A stretch of 45,728 nucleotides of DNA, taken from NCBI GenBank assembly GCA_035695715.1, contig DASRRM010000386.1, forward strand, positions 1 through 45,728, written 5' to 3'. Positions within the stretch are counted from its first letter, which is position 1; the number at the start of each line of letters is the position of its first letter. The stretch comes from RYN-428 sp035695715. Its GTDB lineage: Bacteria; Planctomycetota; Phycisphaerae; Tepidisphaerales; Tepidisphaeraceae. Position numbers and translations under genes: made by a program. The notes under the pieces were generated by a model that saw nothing but the letters and a program-made list of their open reading frames with translations, did not search any database and was not told the DNA's origin. Below, piece after piece: positions 25,363 through 33,921 of this stretch.

Positions 25363-26613
25363 CTAAGCAATCCGCTGCTGAACCAATCTCTCGACCAGAT
25401 TAGCCGCGATTTCCAGGCCGCTGCCGCCCGCCGCCTTTGTCGCCAAAGTGGCGCATCGCGCCTTCACGCCCGCGCGCAGCAGGAATCTCAACTCCCGCGC
25501 CATCAGGATGCCGCGGCGATTACGCACACTGAGATATCGGGCAACGCCAAGCCGTTTCAACCGGACGGCGTTGTCGAATTGGTCGAACGCCTGCGGCAAA
25601 ACAAGCTGCGGAACGCCGGCCGCCAGCGCGGCGGCGGCGGTTCCCACGCCGCCGTGATGCACCACCGCCGCACAAAGCGGAAACAGCCTGGAAAATGGAG
25701 CGTACGCCGCCTGGAGGATGGTCGGCGGCAGGGGGTTGGGCAGTTGACTCGTGTGGCGGGTCAGAAAAATGGCGCGCATCCCCAGCCGTCGGCACGCGTC
25801 GGCGGCGGCATGAAAAAGCCCCGCGGCGTGCATCATCCCCGTGCCGGCTGTCACCACCAATGGCGCTGCGCCTGCCTTGCAAAATGCCGCGACATCCGCC
25901 GATAGCTCGGCGTTTTCCTGCCCGTCAAACCGCGAGAAGCCGGCAAGCGTGGTGTGCGGCGGCCAATCCTTTTCCGGCTTCCCGAACCATTCCGGAAACA
26001 TCCCGATCACCAGTTCCGGCGAAAGCCACCACTTAAACACCCGCCACACGCGCGGCAACCCCAACGCCGCTCGAAACGCGTTCAACTGCCGGCCGAGCAG
26101 CACATATCCCACCGTTTCCAGCATTTGAAAATAGAGCCATTTCATCGGCCACGGCGCCCAGGCCGGCATCGTCAATCCCGCCGGCATGATCGGCGGAACC
26201 TCAATGCTCGGCAGCATCCACGGCTGCAACACCATCGTCGCCGTCGGCGTTCCGAGATGGTCTTGTATCACCCGCGCCGCAAGGATCGCCGGGTTGACGA
26301 TCAGCACCGCATCGCCCTGGCTCACCAGTTCCATAAGCGTGGCATGAGTGGCGGGGATTTTCGACACGCCCCAGTCGGCCCCGATTTTTCCCCCTTTGAG
26401 CGGATGCCAAAAATCCGGGTTGTCGAAAAGCTCGCGGTTTTCCTCCGCACTCACCAGCGCCCGAAACTCCAGGCCAAGCCCCACCGTCCGGCTGCGATAT
26501 TCCTCGCTGAACACGGCAGTGACCCGATGCCCGCGCCGTCGCAGAACAACGCCCAGCGCGAGGTAGGGAAAAATATCGCCGTCGGTGCCGAGGGAAGCAA
26601 AAATGGCATGCAT
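25363..26613 (-). CDS. UGT-like glycosyltransferase (GT-B fold, family 1 type)
   Basis: 416 residues from the ATG at 26613, preceded by GGGGG; an open frame continues to 26700 but overlaps the end of the next gene upstream. The N-terminal domain starts MHAIFASLGTDGDIFPYLAL, the pattern of UDP-glycosyltransferases acting on lipids or natural products. The C-terminal domain shows VVTAGTGMMHAAGLFHAAAD and the family signature VVHHGGVGTAAAALAAGVPQ, then PQAFDQFDNA. It transfers a sugar from a nucleotide donor to a small hydrophobic acceptor. No signal peptide is visible, so it is probably cytoplasmic or membrane-associated. It follows the DUF4838 gene by 68 bp on the same strand, but the functional link is uncertain. 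Confidence 0.88.
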   Translation of the reverse strand: MHAIFASLGTDGDIFPYLALGVVLRRRGHRVTAVFSEEYRSRTVGLGLEFRALVSAEENRELFDNPDFWHPLKGGKIGADWGVSKIPATHATLMELVSQGDAVLIVNPAILAARVIQDHLGTPTATMVLQPWMLPSIEVPPIMPAGLTMPAWAPWPMKWLYFQMLETVGYVLLGRQLNAFRAALGLPRVWRVFKWWLSPELVIGMFPEWFGKPEKDWPPHTTLAGFSRFDGQENAELSADVAAFCKAGAAPLVVTAGTGMMHAAGLFHAAADACRRLGMRAIFLTRHTSQLPNPLPPTILQAAYAPFSRLFPLCAAVVHHGGVGTAAAALAAGVPQLVLPQAFDQFDNAVRLKRLGVARYLSVRNRRGILMARELRFLLRAGVKARCATLATKAAGGSGLEIAANLVERLVQQRIA

Positions 26614-26681
26614 CGTCCCCCAGAATACCGCGCCCGGCTTGGCGCTGCGAGAAACAAAGGGGACGCCGTCGTAAGATTTCC

Positions 26682-28595
26682 CTAGTCGGCGCCTTTCCAC
26701 ACCTTCTCATTATGAGCCGAAATCCCCGCGAAATTCGCGGCGTCATAGTCGGCGTTCTCGGCGCGAAATGCCTTTAATTCCGCGTATGCCTTCTTCAGCG
26801 CCGCTTTGTCGCCGCTATCCACGCCTTGTTCGTAAGCGCGTTGCGTGGCTAATATCAGCTCGGCATGCTTCAATCCTTTGCCGAGCCATTCCACGCGCGC
26901 CAGCGCAAGCGGATCGGCCGCGGCCTGGGCGCGGGCGGTTTGCAAGAGGGCGTCGGCTTTTGTCATGGCATCGGGCGTGAAGACTTCGCCGGCCACGACG
27001 TAAAATGGGCCGTAAGTCCCGGCTCCATACTTGCGTTTGGCGTGAAGCTTCTTTGCGAATTCCTCCATCGTGTCTTTGGGATAGATCGATTCCCACAGCT
27101 CGAAATAGGCCTTAACCGAAGGTTTGGCCGGGCCGAACGCGGAATAGAAATCGTCCAGCACGACATTCACGTCGGCGTCGGGATGATTCAGGACATTGGC
27201 CAGCGTGTAGAGCGTCGGACCCTGGGCGGCGTACTGGCTGTCGAGCGAATCGAAGTCCATTCCTTTCACGCCATGAGCCATGGCGAACTTCAGATCTTCG
27301 CCGAGCGTGCGCGCGTAAAAGGCCGGGAAATTCGGGGCTTGCGAGGTGTAATTGGGCCGAAGAAAAAGCACGCAGCCGGTCTTCTGCCAGCCGGCCCATT
27401 CGGCGCGAAACAGGTCGGATTCGACGCGGCTGTAGGGGAACGTCGCATTGGGAACCACGCCGCACAGGACATTAGGGCTGAGCGTGGCCTTCACCGGCGG
27501 CTTGCGATAATTGTCATAGACGTAGCTGATGACCGTGACGTCGGGGCGGGTCTTCTTCGCTTCGTCGGCCACCGCCTGCCAGAAGCGGGCGTAGCGGTCG
27601 GACAGCGAGCCGAGTTGCAGTTGCCAATCGCCCCGGCGGTCGAAGACTTTCCTTGCTGCCTCGAGGCGCATGTTAAAGGGGACAGGATTATCCCGATCCG
27701 GCTGGTCCCAGCTCAGGCATCGCTCGCAGGCGCAGCCGGCCCATCCGTCGTTTTCGCAGACATTGATAAACCGCGGCGAGCCTTTGGCTTTCCAATCCGC
27801 GATGATCTGCTTCACCAGCCCCGGCTCCGAAACGCACATGTGCTCATATTCCGGCCCATCGGATGTCGGATCGAGCCGCCGGGTGCCATCGGGCAGCATG
27901 GCGAAATACTCCGGATGGGTTTTTCCAAAACGTTCCCAATATTTGCCGAAGGAATGGCCGTATCCCGGCCGCAGGGTGCGGCCAAAGCGCTGCCGTCGCA
28001 GCCAGACATCCTCGCCGGTATTTTTCCCATGCCGCCATTCCTTGAACCAAAGCAGCGGCTCGATTTTTGCGTCGGGCGGCGCGAGGCTGAGGTTCATCGA
28101 TTTGGGAATGACTTCCCCCAATTTGCCCGGCCAAAGCCAGCGGACGTGCATCTGGTTTTCCAGCACGTCATACACGCCGAACAACGTTCCGGCCCGCGTG
28201 TCGAGCGAGAGCGGATCGCCGCGGGTATCGCTGCCGGCGATGTAAAGATTCGCGCCGGCGGTTTTGATGATGTAGCTGTTTCCCGGCAGGGCCGAGGGAT
28301 CGATTTTCTCGGCCGAGGCTGACTTCCCGCTGCCGAGGCACACATGGGCAGAGAGCGCATCGGGTTGTCCTTCATTGACGATTGGCAATTTCGCGCCGGT
28401 GGCGGCTTCGATGTGATATTGCAATTCGTCAGCCGCGTATGACTCGACGGGCAACGGTTTTTCCGGGATGACGATCGAGGCGAGCGGCTTTCCATCGCGG
28501 ACGAGTTCGATCGCCGATGCGGAGTTGTTCCACTGCGCGAGCAAAAAAATCGCGGCGAAGGCCAAAGCGCGAGTGAGCCAAAGGGATTGATTCAC
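26682..28595 (-). CDS. DUF4838 domain secreted protein
   Basis: 637 residues with a signal peptide (ALAFAAIFLLAQWNNSASA). The first 130 residues resemble the N-terminal domain of GH67 alpha-glucuronidases: VIPEKPLPVESYAADELQYH and then GNSYIIKTAGANLYIAGSDT. The central DUF4838 region shows KEWRHGKNTGEDVWLRRQRF, CENDGWAGCACERCLSWDQP with a Cys cluster near residue 290, and TVISYVYDNYRKPP near residue 355. The C-terminal part is helical. DUF4838 proteins are abundant in planctomycetes and often lie beside carbohydrate-active enzymes, as here; a glycoside hydrolase-like role is inferred, not shown. Confidence 0.82.
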   Translation of the reverse strand: MNQSLWLTRALAFAAIFLLAQWNNSASAIELVRDGKPLASIVIPEKPLPVESYAADELQYHIEAATGAKLPIVNEGQPDALSAHVCLGSGKSASAEKIDPSALPGNSYIIKTAGANLYIAGSDTRGDPLSLDTRAGTLFGVYDVLENQMHVRWLWPGKLGEVIPKSMNLSLAPPDAKIEPLLWFKEWRHGKNTGEDVWLRRQRFGRTLRPGYGHSFGKYWERFGKTHPEYFAMLPDGTRRLDPTSDGPEYEHMCVSEPGLVKQIIADWKAKGSPRFINVCENDGWAGCACERCLSWDQPDRDNPVPFNMRLEAARKVFDRRGDWQLQLGSLSDRYARFWQAVADEAKKTRPDVTVISYVYDNYRKPPVKATLSPNVLCGVVPNATFPYSRVESDLFRAEWAGWQKTGCVLFLRPNYTSQAPNFPAFYARTLGEDLKFAMAHGVKGMDFDSLDSQYAAQGPTLYTLANVLNHPDADVNVVLDDFYSAFGPAKPSVKAYFELWESIYPKDTMEEFAKKLHAKRKYGAGTYGPFYVVAGEVFTPDAMTKADALLQTARAQAAADPLALARVEWLGKGLKHAELILATQRAYEQGVDSGDKAALKKAYAELKAFRAENADYDAANFAGISAHNEKVWKGAD

Positions 28596-28671
28596 GAGGT
28601 GCTCCGAAGGAGGAGATCAGGCGAAAGGAGCATTGTCGATTTCGGGGCGATCGAAATCAACAAGATAAATG

Positions 28672-28718
28672 AACGCCAAGACGCCGAGGACGCCAAGAGA
28701 AGAACGCCAAGGAAGAGG
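28672..28718. repeat. Short CGCCAAG-type repeat
   Basis: Three to four imperfect units of the form ACGCCAAGACGCCGAGG lie in the gap between the DUF4838 start and the nucleotidyltransferase stop. Only a weak inverted partner was seen, so this may be a half element. Confidence 0.55.
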
Positions 28719-28788
28719 AAAGCGCTACGGAGATATTGTTTCCCTGGTGCCCCGTGCGTCATGGCGTTCGCCATTTGTTGACCCCCTC

Positions 28789-29286
28789 TTACTCTTGATC
28801 GGGATCGAAAAGTGTCAGGTCTCTTTTCAAAGCTTCAAGCTCCGGCAATGCGCGGATGTCCTTCGGGCGGCCGGCAGCCCGTTTGGCGATTATGAGTGTC
28901 TCGAGATCGAGCACGCGACACTCAAAGGCGCCGAAATCGGTAACCTTGCTATGCTTCATCACCTCTTCAAACCCTCCGACTCCGGTCAATTCTCCGAGGA
29001 AATCGATCGATCCCAGATCGGTGTCGAGGTAGAGATTTTTAAGCGAAGTGAATCGTGCCGGATCATCCGGAAGGCGCATTTTATCGGGACGCATTCTGAT
29101 CCGGGGATTGATCTCACGCAGTGTGTCGAAGATTTTTGAGAGATTAGGTTCCCTAAAAGAAACGCATACATCCACGTCATATGTAACCAGCGACGAGCCA
29201 TGGACGACCGCGGCCAATCCTCCGACGAGAACGTACTCAACGCCATGGTCGTTAAGTCGCTTGAGGATAAGCCTCATCGGATCCAT
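28789..29286 (-). CDS. Nucleotidyltransferase of the AbiEii/DUF6036 type
   Basis: 165 residues from the ATG at 29286; an in-frame start at 29328 is possible. The nucleotidyltransferase fold is indicated by YVLVGGLAAVVHGSS followed by TYDVDVCVSF, with the paired Asp residues of the active site at about positions 37-39. A second part carries LYLDTDLGSIDFLG and, near the end, LDLETLIIAKRAAGRPKDI, which is typical of the family. Relatives include toxins of AbiE-type systems and MNT antitoxins. The gene overlaps the upstream small gene (29252-29482) by 35 bp, which suggests a two-gene module. Whether it acts as toxin or antitoxin is not decidable from sequence. Confidence 0.8.
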   Translation of the reverse strand: MDPMRLILKRLNDHGVEYVLVGGLAAVVHGSSLVTYDVDVCVSFREPNLSKIFDTLREINPRIRMRPDKMRLPDDPARFTSLKNLYLDTDLGSIDFLGELTGVGGFEEVMKHSKVTDFGAFECRVLDLETLIIAKRAAGRPKDIRALPELEALKRDLTLFDPDQE

Positions 29287-29482
29287 GCTTCTTCTTCCTC
29301 GCGCTTTGCAGAATTCGGACCAGTTCAAGTGCGCGATAATGCTGATCCAGGCGCTCCGCGACGCTCATGCGCAAGTTGCGTCTGGTCAGACTTAAATCCA
29401 CATCGCCCGTTTCATCGGTCGGTGGAAAATCCGGAAAATCGGCCGGGCTTAAGGGCGGAAATTCGTCGTCGGGCTTTTCCAT
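29252..29482 (-). CDS. Small partner protein of the nucleotidyltransferase
   Basis: 76 residues. The first half is Pro- and acid-rich (PPLSPADFPDFPPTDETGD) and probably disordered. The second half is a basic amphipathic helix (SVAERLDQHYRALELVRILQ). No fold was recognised. Its coding end overlaps the nucleotidyltransferase start by 35 bp, so the two are translationally coupled. This genetic layout is common for two-component toxin-antitoxin-like pairs. Confidence that it is a real gene is moderate and rests on the overlap. Confidence 0.6.
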   Translation of the reverse strand: MEKPDDEFPPLSPADFPDFPPTDETGDVDLSLTRRNLRMSVAERLDQHYRALELVRILQSARKKKHGSDEAYPQAT

Positions 29483-29659
29483 TTCCTGATTATAACTGAC
29501 GCAGATAGAAAAAGATTGTCAATGAATTGTCGCAGCCTATTTTTCCCCGAATCTGTCCCGCCGCAAGCAAAGGTGCGATGTTTTGGACGTGGCATGCGCC
29601 GGGCAAATTATATATGGTGGCAGCGCGACCACGCCGCTGATGGCAATCGCGATTCGATC

Positions 29660-30826
29660 ATGACCACGCCATTTCAGTATTCCGATTATCCGATACAGCC
29701 GCCGCGGCGGCCGGTCCCGGCGGGGCCGGGGCTTCGGCATATCGTGCTGCTGATCGTTTTGGCGGGGGCGGCGGGGTTTTTTCTGTCGCGCTGGTTTTCC
29801 TACGGAAAGCCCGAGGCGCAGCCGCGCGCTGTCTCGCCGCGCGGCGAGCTGGGTGCTGATGAAAAGTCGAACATCGACATCTTCAAGCGATCCATCCCCT
29901 CGGTTGTTTTCATCACCACCCTGACCGAAGACCGCGACGAGCTGACCGGCGATACCCAGGAGGTTCCCCAGGGCACCGGCTCGGGCTGGCTGTGGGATGA
30001 TGCGGGGAACGTGGTCACCAACTTTCACGTGGTGCGCGGGGCCTCGTCGGCCAGCGTCACCCTGTGGGATCACAGCAGCTACCCGGCCGATCTGGTCGGC
30101 GCAGCGCCCGATTACGACATCGCCGTTTTGCGCATTCATGTGCCGAAGGATAAGCTGCAGAAAATCCGGATCGGCAGCAGCCACGATCTGCAGGTGGGGC
30201 AAAAAGTGCTCGCCATCGGCGATCCGTTTGGCCTGGACCAGACGCTGACCTCCGGCATCATCTCGGCGCTGGGCCGATCGATCACCAGCCCCAGCGGCGT
30301 CCCGATCGACAATGTCATTCAAACGGATGCGCCGATCAACCCGGGCAATTCCGGCGGCCCATTGCTCGACAGTGATGGAAGATTGATCGGCATGAACGCC
30401 GCCATCGTAAGCCAGTCGGGCAGCAGCGCGGGGATTGGATTTGCGATTCCGGTGGACACGGTCAACCGGATCGTGCCGGAATTGATCCTTAACGGAAAAA
30501 TCGTGCGCCCGCGGTTGGGCGTTGCGCTGGATGACAGCATGAGCGAGCGCATTGCGCAGCAACTGGGTGTGCAGGGGGTCCTGGTCCGAAGCGTGCAGAG
30601 CGGCTCGCCCGCCGCCGCCGCCGGAATCCACGGTACAACGCGTTCCAACGGCCACTTTAATCTCGGCGACATCATCACCGCCGTCGACGGCAAACCGGTT
30701 CATAGCGCAATCGACCTGCATGCCGCCCTGAACAACCACGTCGCCGGGGATACTGTGAAGTTAGCCATCTGGCGTGATGGGAAGACGATGGATGTGGCGG
30801 TGAAGCTAATGCCGCATGCCCAATGA
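29660..30826 (+). CDS. HtrA/DegP-type serine protease, membrane-anchored, one PDZ domain
   Basis: 388 residues from the ATG at 29660; earlier in-frame starts at 29516 and 29594 would add a basic, non-homologous segment. A single membrane anchor is at about residues 30-50 (IVLLIVLAGAAGFFLSRWF). The protease domain has the triad His123 (TNFHVV), Asp153 (DYDIAVLRI) and Ser231 (NPGNSGGPLL). A PDZ domain covers about 290-385 (GVLVRSVQSGSPAAAAGIH). It degrades or refolds damaged envelope proteins; anchoring resembles DegS, but only experiment would distinguish. It is divergent from the nucleotidyltransferase pair and convergent with the HEPN-like pair. Confidence 0.92.
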   Translation: MTTPFQYSDYPIQPPRRPVPAGPGLRHIVLLIVLAGAAGFFLSRWFSYGKPEAQPRAVSPRGELGADEKSNIDIFKRSIPSVVFITTLTEDRDELTGDTQEVPQGTGSGWLWDDAGNVVTNFHVVRGASSASVTLWDHSSYPADLVGAAPDYDIAVLRIHVPKDKLQKIRIGSSHDLQVGQKVLAIGDPFGLDQTLTSGIISALGRSITSPSGVPIDNVIQTDAPINPGNSGGPLLDSDGRLIGMNAAIVSQSGSSAGIGFAIPVDTVNRIVPELILNGKIVRPRLGVALDDSMSERIAQQLGVQGVLVRSVQSGSPAAAAGIHGTTRSNGHFNLGDIITAVDGKPVHSAIDLHAALNNHVAGDTVKLAIWRDGKTMDVAVKLMPHAQ

Positions 30827-30877
30827 CGCGGCGCGGTCAACGCGATCTGTCGTTAGCGTCAATGGCGTTGCCGAGCC

Positions 30878-31327
30878 TCACCAATTCGCGGGCATGTAAG
30901 CAAGAAATCGGAGCAGATCCCGGGCCGCCTCGGCGAATGATATCGCTTCGGCATCGGCCGAGTCCTGGTGAACGAGCCCATTGCGGTATTTACGGACACG
31001 GTGAGCATTCTGAAGAACAAGCGATGAAATGGTCCTACGGGAAGTCAGAGCATCAAGAAGGTCGGCCGTGCGCGGCTCGGTTCCGCGCCCGGTCGAGTTC
31101 CACACATCCCGGAAAGCCGATTCAAACTCAGCGAAGACACGTATGAAATAAGTCCCCTCAAGATTGTCGCGAAAGCGAACAAAATCCGACGGAGACAAAT
31201 CGTGGCTCGCCATCAGCGAAGGGTTTAATTTGAGTTGCCGATCAAGTATCTCGATCGCGACAAGCGCGGTGCGATGCTCGCGCACGACGTTGTTCACCCG
31301 GCCTATCCGAAAGTCGCGCTTCTTCAT
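30878..31327 (-). CDS. HEPN-like protein with an Rx4H motif, possible toxin RNase
   Basis: 149 residues, predicted largely helical. Near the C-terminus it carries RKYRNGLVHQ, in which Arg115 and His120 form an Rx4H motif, the RNase signature of HEPN domains (Rx4-6H). The central helix has FIRVFAEFESAFRDVWNS. The arrangement resembles the RiboL-PSP-HEPN group. HEPN RNases are common toxins in toxin-antitoxin and abortive-infection systems. Its start overlaps the stop of the upstream gene (31324-31743) in an ATGA junction, again typical of such pairs. RNase activity is inferred from the motif only. Confidence 0.65.
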   Translation of the reverse strand: MKKRDFRIGRVNNVVREHRTALVAIEILDRQLKLNPSLMASHDLSPSDFVRFRDNLEGTYFIRVFAEFESAFRDVWNSTGRGTEPRTADLLDALTSRRTISSLVLQNAHRVRKYRNGLVHQDSADAEAISFAEAARDLLRFLAYMPANW

Positions 31328-31743
31328 CGCCTTTTAAGCAGGTCAGTTATGATCCTGGTGAAGCCTTCACGCGACCACGACTGGTTCAAATCTTCCATTG
31401 TGTCCTCGGAGAGAAATCGCCACTCCCCGTCGATCTTGCAGAGAACCACCTGAAAAAATGAGGGCGTGGCGACAATCTCCATGCGCCCGGTTGCCCCCCC
31501 GACGAAGCGCCCCGTCGGGTCGATGTAGGCACGCCCCTGCATCGTATGTATTCGGACCATCGGAACCTCGTAGCCGCCGATTTCGTATTCGACGTTCTCC
31601 TTGGTTTCGCGTTTGGTATCCCAATCGTTCTCCTTAGCCCATCGTTCAATATCGTCCGCCATCCGTTCGACCTCCGCGACCCATTCATCACGAACCTGCT
31701 GCCAATTGGCAATAGGCGCCTGGGGTGCGATTGCGGTGCTCAT
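31324..31743 (-). CDS. Partner of the HEPN-like protein, unknown fold
   Basis: 139 residues. The N-terminal half is helical and Trp/Glu-rich (WVAEVERMADDIERWAKEND). The second half looks beta-rich and contains RIHTMQGRAYIDPTGRFVGG. No known domain was recognised. Co-translation with the HEPN-like gene (4-bp overlap) suggests it may neutralise or assist that protein. GATGAGG lies just before the start. It is the first gene of the pair, the usual position for an antitoxin. Confidence 0.65.
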   Translation of the reverse strand: MSTAIAPQAPIANWQQVRDEWVAEVERMADDIERWAKENDWDTKRETKENVEYEIGGYEVPMVRIHTMQGRAYIDPTGRFVGGATGRMEIVATPSFFQVVLCKIDGEWRFLSEDTMEDLNQSWSREGFTRIITDLLKRR

Positions 31744-31814
31744 AAAAACCTCATCTCTTGAATCTCGTAATCATTTGCAAGAAATCGAAGGTCACGTCTG
31801 CCGCCGCCCACTTT

Positions 31815-33221
31815 CTACTCCACCCCCGCCATCCCCGTCTCGATCGGCGAGGAAATATATTCCCGCGGATCCGTCACATGCCCCGTCAGCGCGCTCGCCG
31901 CCACCGTTAACGGCGACGCCAGATACACCGCGCTCTTGGTGCTGCCCATGCGGCCGGGGAAGTTGCGGTTGGTGGTGCTGATGCACACCTCCGTCGTTTG
32001 CAATCGGCCGAAGGTGTCGACCGGGCCGCCGAGGCATGCGCCGCAGCCGCTGGGGCCCATGGTGCAGCCGGCGTCCATCAGGATGTCTTCGATGCTCTTT
32101 TCGTTGGGGCCTTTTTCCACGCCGCGAAGGTTCAGCCGCTTCATGTCGCTGTGAACTTCGGTGCTCCCCGGCACCACGAACGTCTGCACTTTCACGCGGT
32201 TTCCCTTGAGAATATTGGCGGCGAAGATCATGTCGGTGATCTTTCCGCCGGTGCATGAACCGATGTAGCAGCGGTCAAGCTTCACGTCGCGGCAGTTGTA
32301 GGCCGTGTCGCGATTGTCCGGCGAATGCGGCTTGGCCACCATCGGCTCCATGGTCGCCAAATCCCACTCGGCCTGGAACTGATATGCCGCGTCCGGGTCT
32401 TCGGTCACCACATCCCATGTCGGCACGTTGGATCGATTGCGCACATACGCCAGCGTCTTTTCGTCGACGTCGCAGACGCCGTTCTTTCCCCCGGCTTCGA
32501 TGGCCATGTTGGTCAGCGTCATGCGGTCTTCGAGGGTGAGGGATTGGATTCCCTCGCCGGCGAAATACATCGAGCGATACGTCGCCCCATCCACACCAAT
32601 CTCGCCGATGACGGCCAATATCAGATCCTTGGCCGTGAGGTACGGCGGAATCTGCCCGTGAAACGTGAACCGCTGCGTCGGCGGCACTTTCAGCCAGGTC
32701 TTGCCGGTGCCCAATACGAACGCCGCGTCGGTATTGCCGACGCCGGTGGCGAATTGGCCGAACGCGCCAGCGGTGCAGGTATGGCTGTCGGTTCCGAGCA
32801 ATATTTCGCCAGGCCGAACGTGGCCTTCCTCCGGCAGCGCCTTATGGCATACGCCCTTGTAATTGGTCTTATTGGGATCGCGATAGGGATTGGGCATGCC
32901 CGGCTCGTTCTTCACGAACTCCGGGTCGTAATAATATTTCAGGCCCTGTTCCTTCACGAAGTCGCGCAGGATCTGCACATTGCGATGGCACTTTTCATCA
33001 GCCGTGAAGATGTAATGATCGGGAATGACGACGACGCGGTCTTTATCCCAGACTTTCGCGTTGCGGCCGAATTTTTCGTGGAAGATGCCGATGGTTCCCG
33101 GCCCGCAGACATCGTGGGTCATGAGAATATCCACGTTGACCCAGACATTTTCGCCGGGGGTAACGCGGGTCTTGCCGGAATGCTTGGCAAGTATTTTCTC
33201 GGTGATGGTCATGCCGGGCAT
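31815..33221 (-). CDS. leuC: 3-isopropylmalate dehydratase large subunit (LeuC/HacA family)
   Basis: 468 residues from the ATG at 33221, where AGGAG is placed 6 bases upstream; an open frame runs to 33362. It isomerises 2- to 3-isopropylmalate in leucine biosynthesis, in the cytoplasm, together with a small LeuD subunit not found in this window. Family motifs are MTITEKILAKHSGK at the start, GTDSHTCTAGAFGQFATGVG near residue 150, CYIGSCTGGKITD and GCTMGPSGCGACLGG, which hold the 4Fe-4S cluster cysteines. The sequence resembles the HacA-type large subunit, so a homoaconitase function cannot be fully excluded. The gap upstream (33222-33921) is full of repeats and shows no leader peptide. Confidence 0.92.
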   Translation of the reverse strand: MPGMTITEKILAKHSGKTRVTPGENVWVNVDILMTHDVCGPGTIGIFHEKFGRNAKVWDKDRVVVIPDHYIFTADEKCHRNVQILRDFVKEQGLKYYYDPEFVKNEPGMPNPYRDPNKTNYKGVCHKALPEEGHVRPGEILLGTDSHTCTAGAFGQFATGVGNTDAAFVLGTGKTWLKVPPTQRFTFHGQIPPYLTAKDLILAVIGEIGVDGATYRSMYFAGEGIQSLTLEDRMTLTNMAIEAGGKNGVCDVDEKTLAYVRNRSNVPTWDVVTEDPDAAYQFQAEWDLATMEPMVAKPHSPDNRDTAYNCRDVKLDRCYIGSCTGGKITDMIFAANILKGNRVKVQTFVVPGSTEVHSDMKRLNLRGVEKGPNEKSIEDILMDAGCTMGPSGCGACLGGPVDTFGRLQTTEVCISTTNRNFPGRMGSTKSAVYLASPLTVAASALTGHVTDPREYISSPIETGMAGVE

Positions 33222-33401
33222 CGTTCGCTCCTGGGTAAAGATTCGTCGGAATTCAACTAAGTTTCGGGGGAAATGACCCGCCGAAAAATGGTTCATAAGT
33301 ATAGTCCGTGCTTGTTGTGGATGCCATCGGTGGCTGATGGCGGGGTGAACGTCACGAACCACACTCGCCCCAACCTCACATCCCTGTCCCGGACACGCAC
33401 A

Positions 33402-33497
33402 GAGGTTTGACCACGGATCTCACGGATGACACGGATAGGAAGGAAATCAGCGAGCATTCCCATCCGTGTGCATCTGTGTAATCCGTGGTCAAACCTC
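33402..33497. repeat. Palindromic repeat, family M
   Basis: Arms GAGGTTTGACCACGGATCTC and its near-complement pair over about 35 bases. The arms are built of ACCACGGAT and CACGGATGACACGGAT units, in the same style as families K and N. Confidence 0.82.
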
Positions 33498-33564
33498 CTT
33501 CTCGCTCGAAACACAGTTCCGCGAACCTCGTCGAAACTGACCAAAGGCTTCAATGGAATCCCGC

Positions 33565-33672
33565 AAAACAAAAGAAGAATAACCACGGAGGCACGGAAGC
33601 ACGGAGGCGTGGTGCGACTGATGCGCGCCGCGCGTACGAAAACTCTCTTTTTTTCGTTTTGTAAATCATGTG
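33565..33672. repeat. Repeat, family K, copy 2 (inverted, half element)
   Basis: This stretch matches the reverse complement of the right part of 23030-23183 over about 100 bases, including ACCACGGAGGCACGGAAGC and the downstream TGCGACTGATGCGCGCC. The opposite arm is missing or replaced by the adjoining family I element. Confidence 0.8.
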
Positions 33673-33675
33673 TGC

Positions 33676-33768
33676 AAAAGGAGCCGCGCACGAAGGGTAC
33701 TCCCGAAGTAAGCGGTATTGGACGAAGAAGTCCGCTTACTTCGGGAGTACCCTCCGTGCGCGGCTCTT
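33676..33768. repeat. Palindromic repeat, family I, copy 2
   Basis: Arms GAGCCGCGCACGAAGGGTAC and its complement pair almost perfectly over about 38 bases around a short loop. It closely matches 18905-18999. It directly follows the family K half element. Confidence 0.87.
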
Positions 33769-33800
33769 CCTGCCCAAGAGCGCCAACGTGCGTTGTCACT

Positions 33801-33835
33801 ACTTCGTCTTCTTCGCGCCTTCGCGTCAAGCATTC
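33801..33835. repeat. CTTGACGCGAAG-type repeat, single unit
   Basis: The reverse complement reads CTTGACGCGAAGGCGCGAAG, which matches the units of the tandem duplication at 41993-42104. With the elements at 33402-33768, it makes the 700-bp gap upstream of 33922 almost wholly repetitive; no gene was seen there. Confidence 0.6.
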
Positions 33836-33921
33836 CGTCGTGCCCTTTTTCACAGTAGGCCGGCCGGCGGAAACGCGTTACAACCGGTCCGCTGTCTATC
33901 ACGAGCGGAAACGGAGTTGCC

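Noticed and set aside
26865..28322. Open frame of 485 codons on the plus strand
   Set aside because: It is antisense to the DUF4838 gene, which has a signal peptide and family motifs; the plus-strand translation has neither.
33222..33921. Leader peptide or attenuator upstream of leuC
   Set aside because: No Leu-rich short frame or T-box-like structure was found; the gap consists of the repeat families M, K and I.
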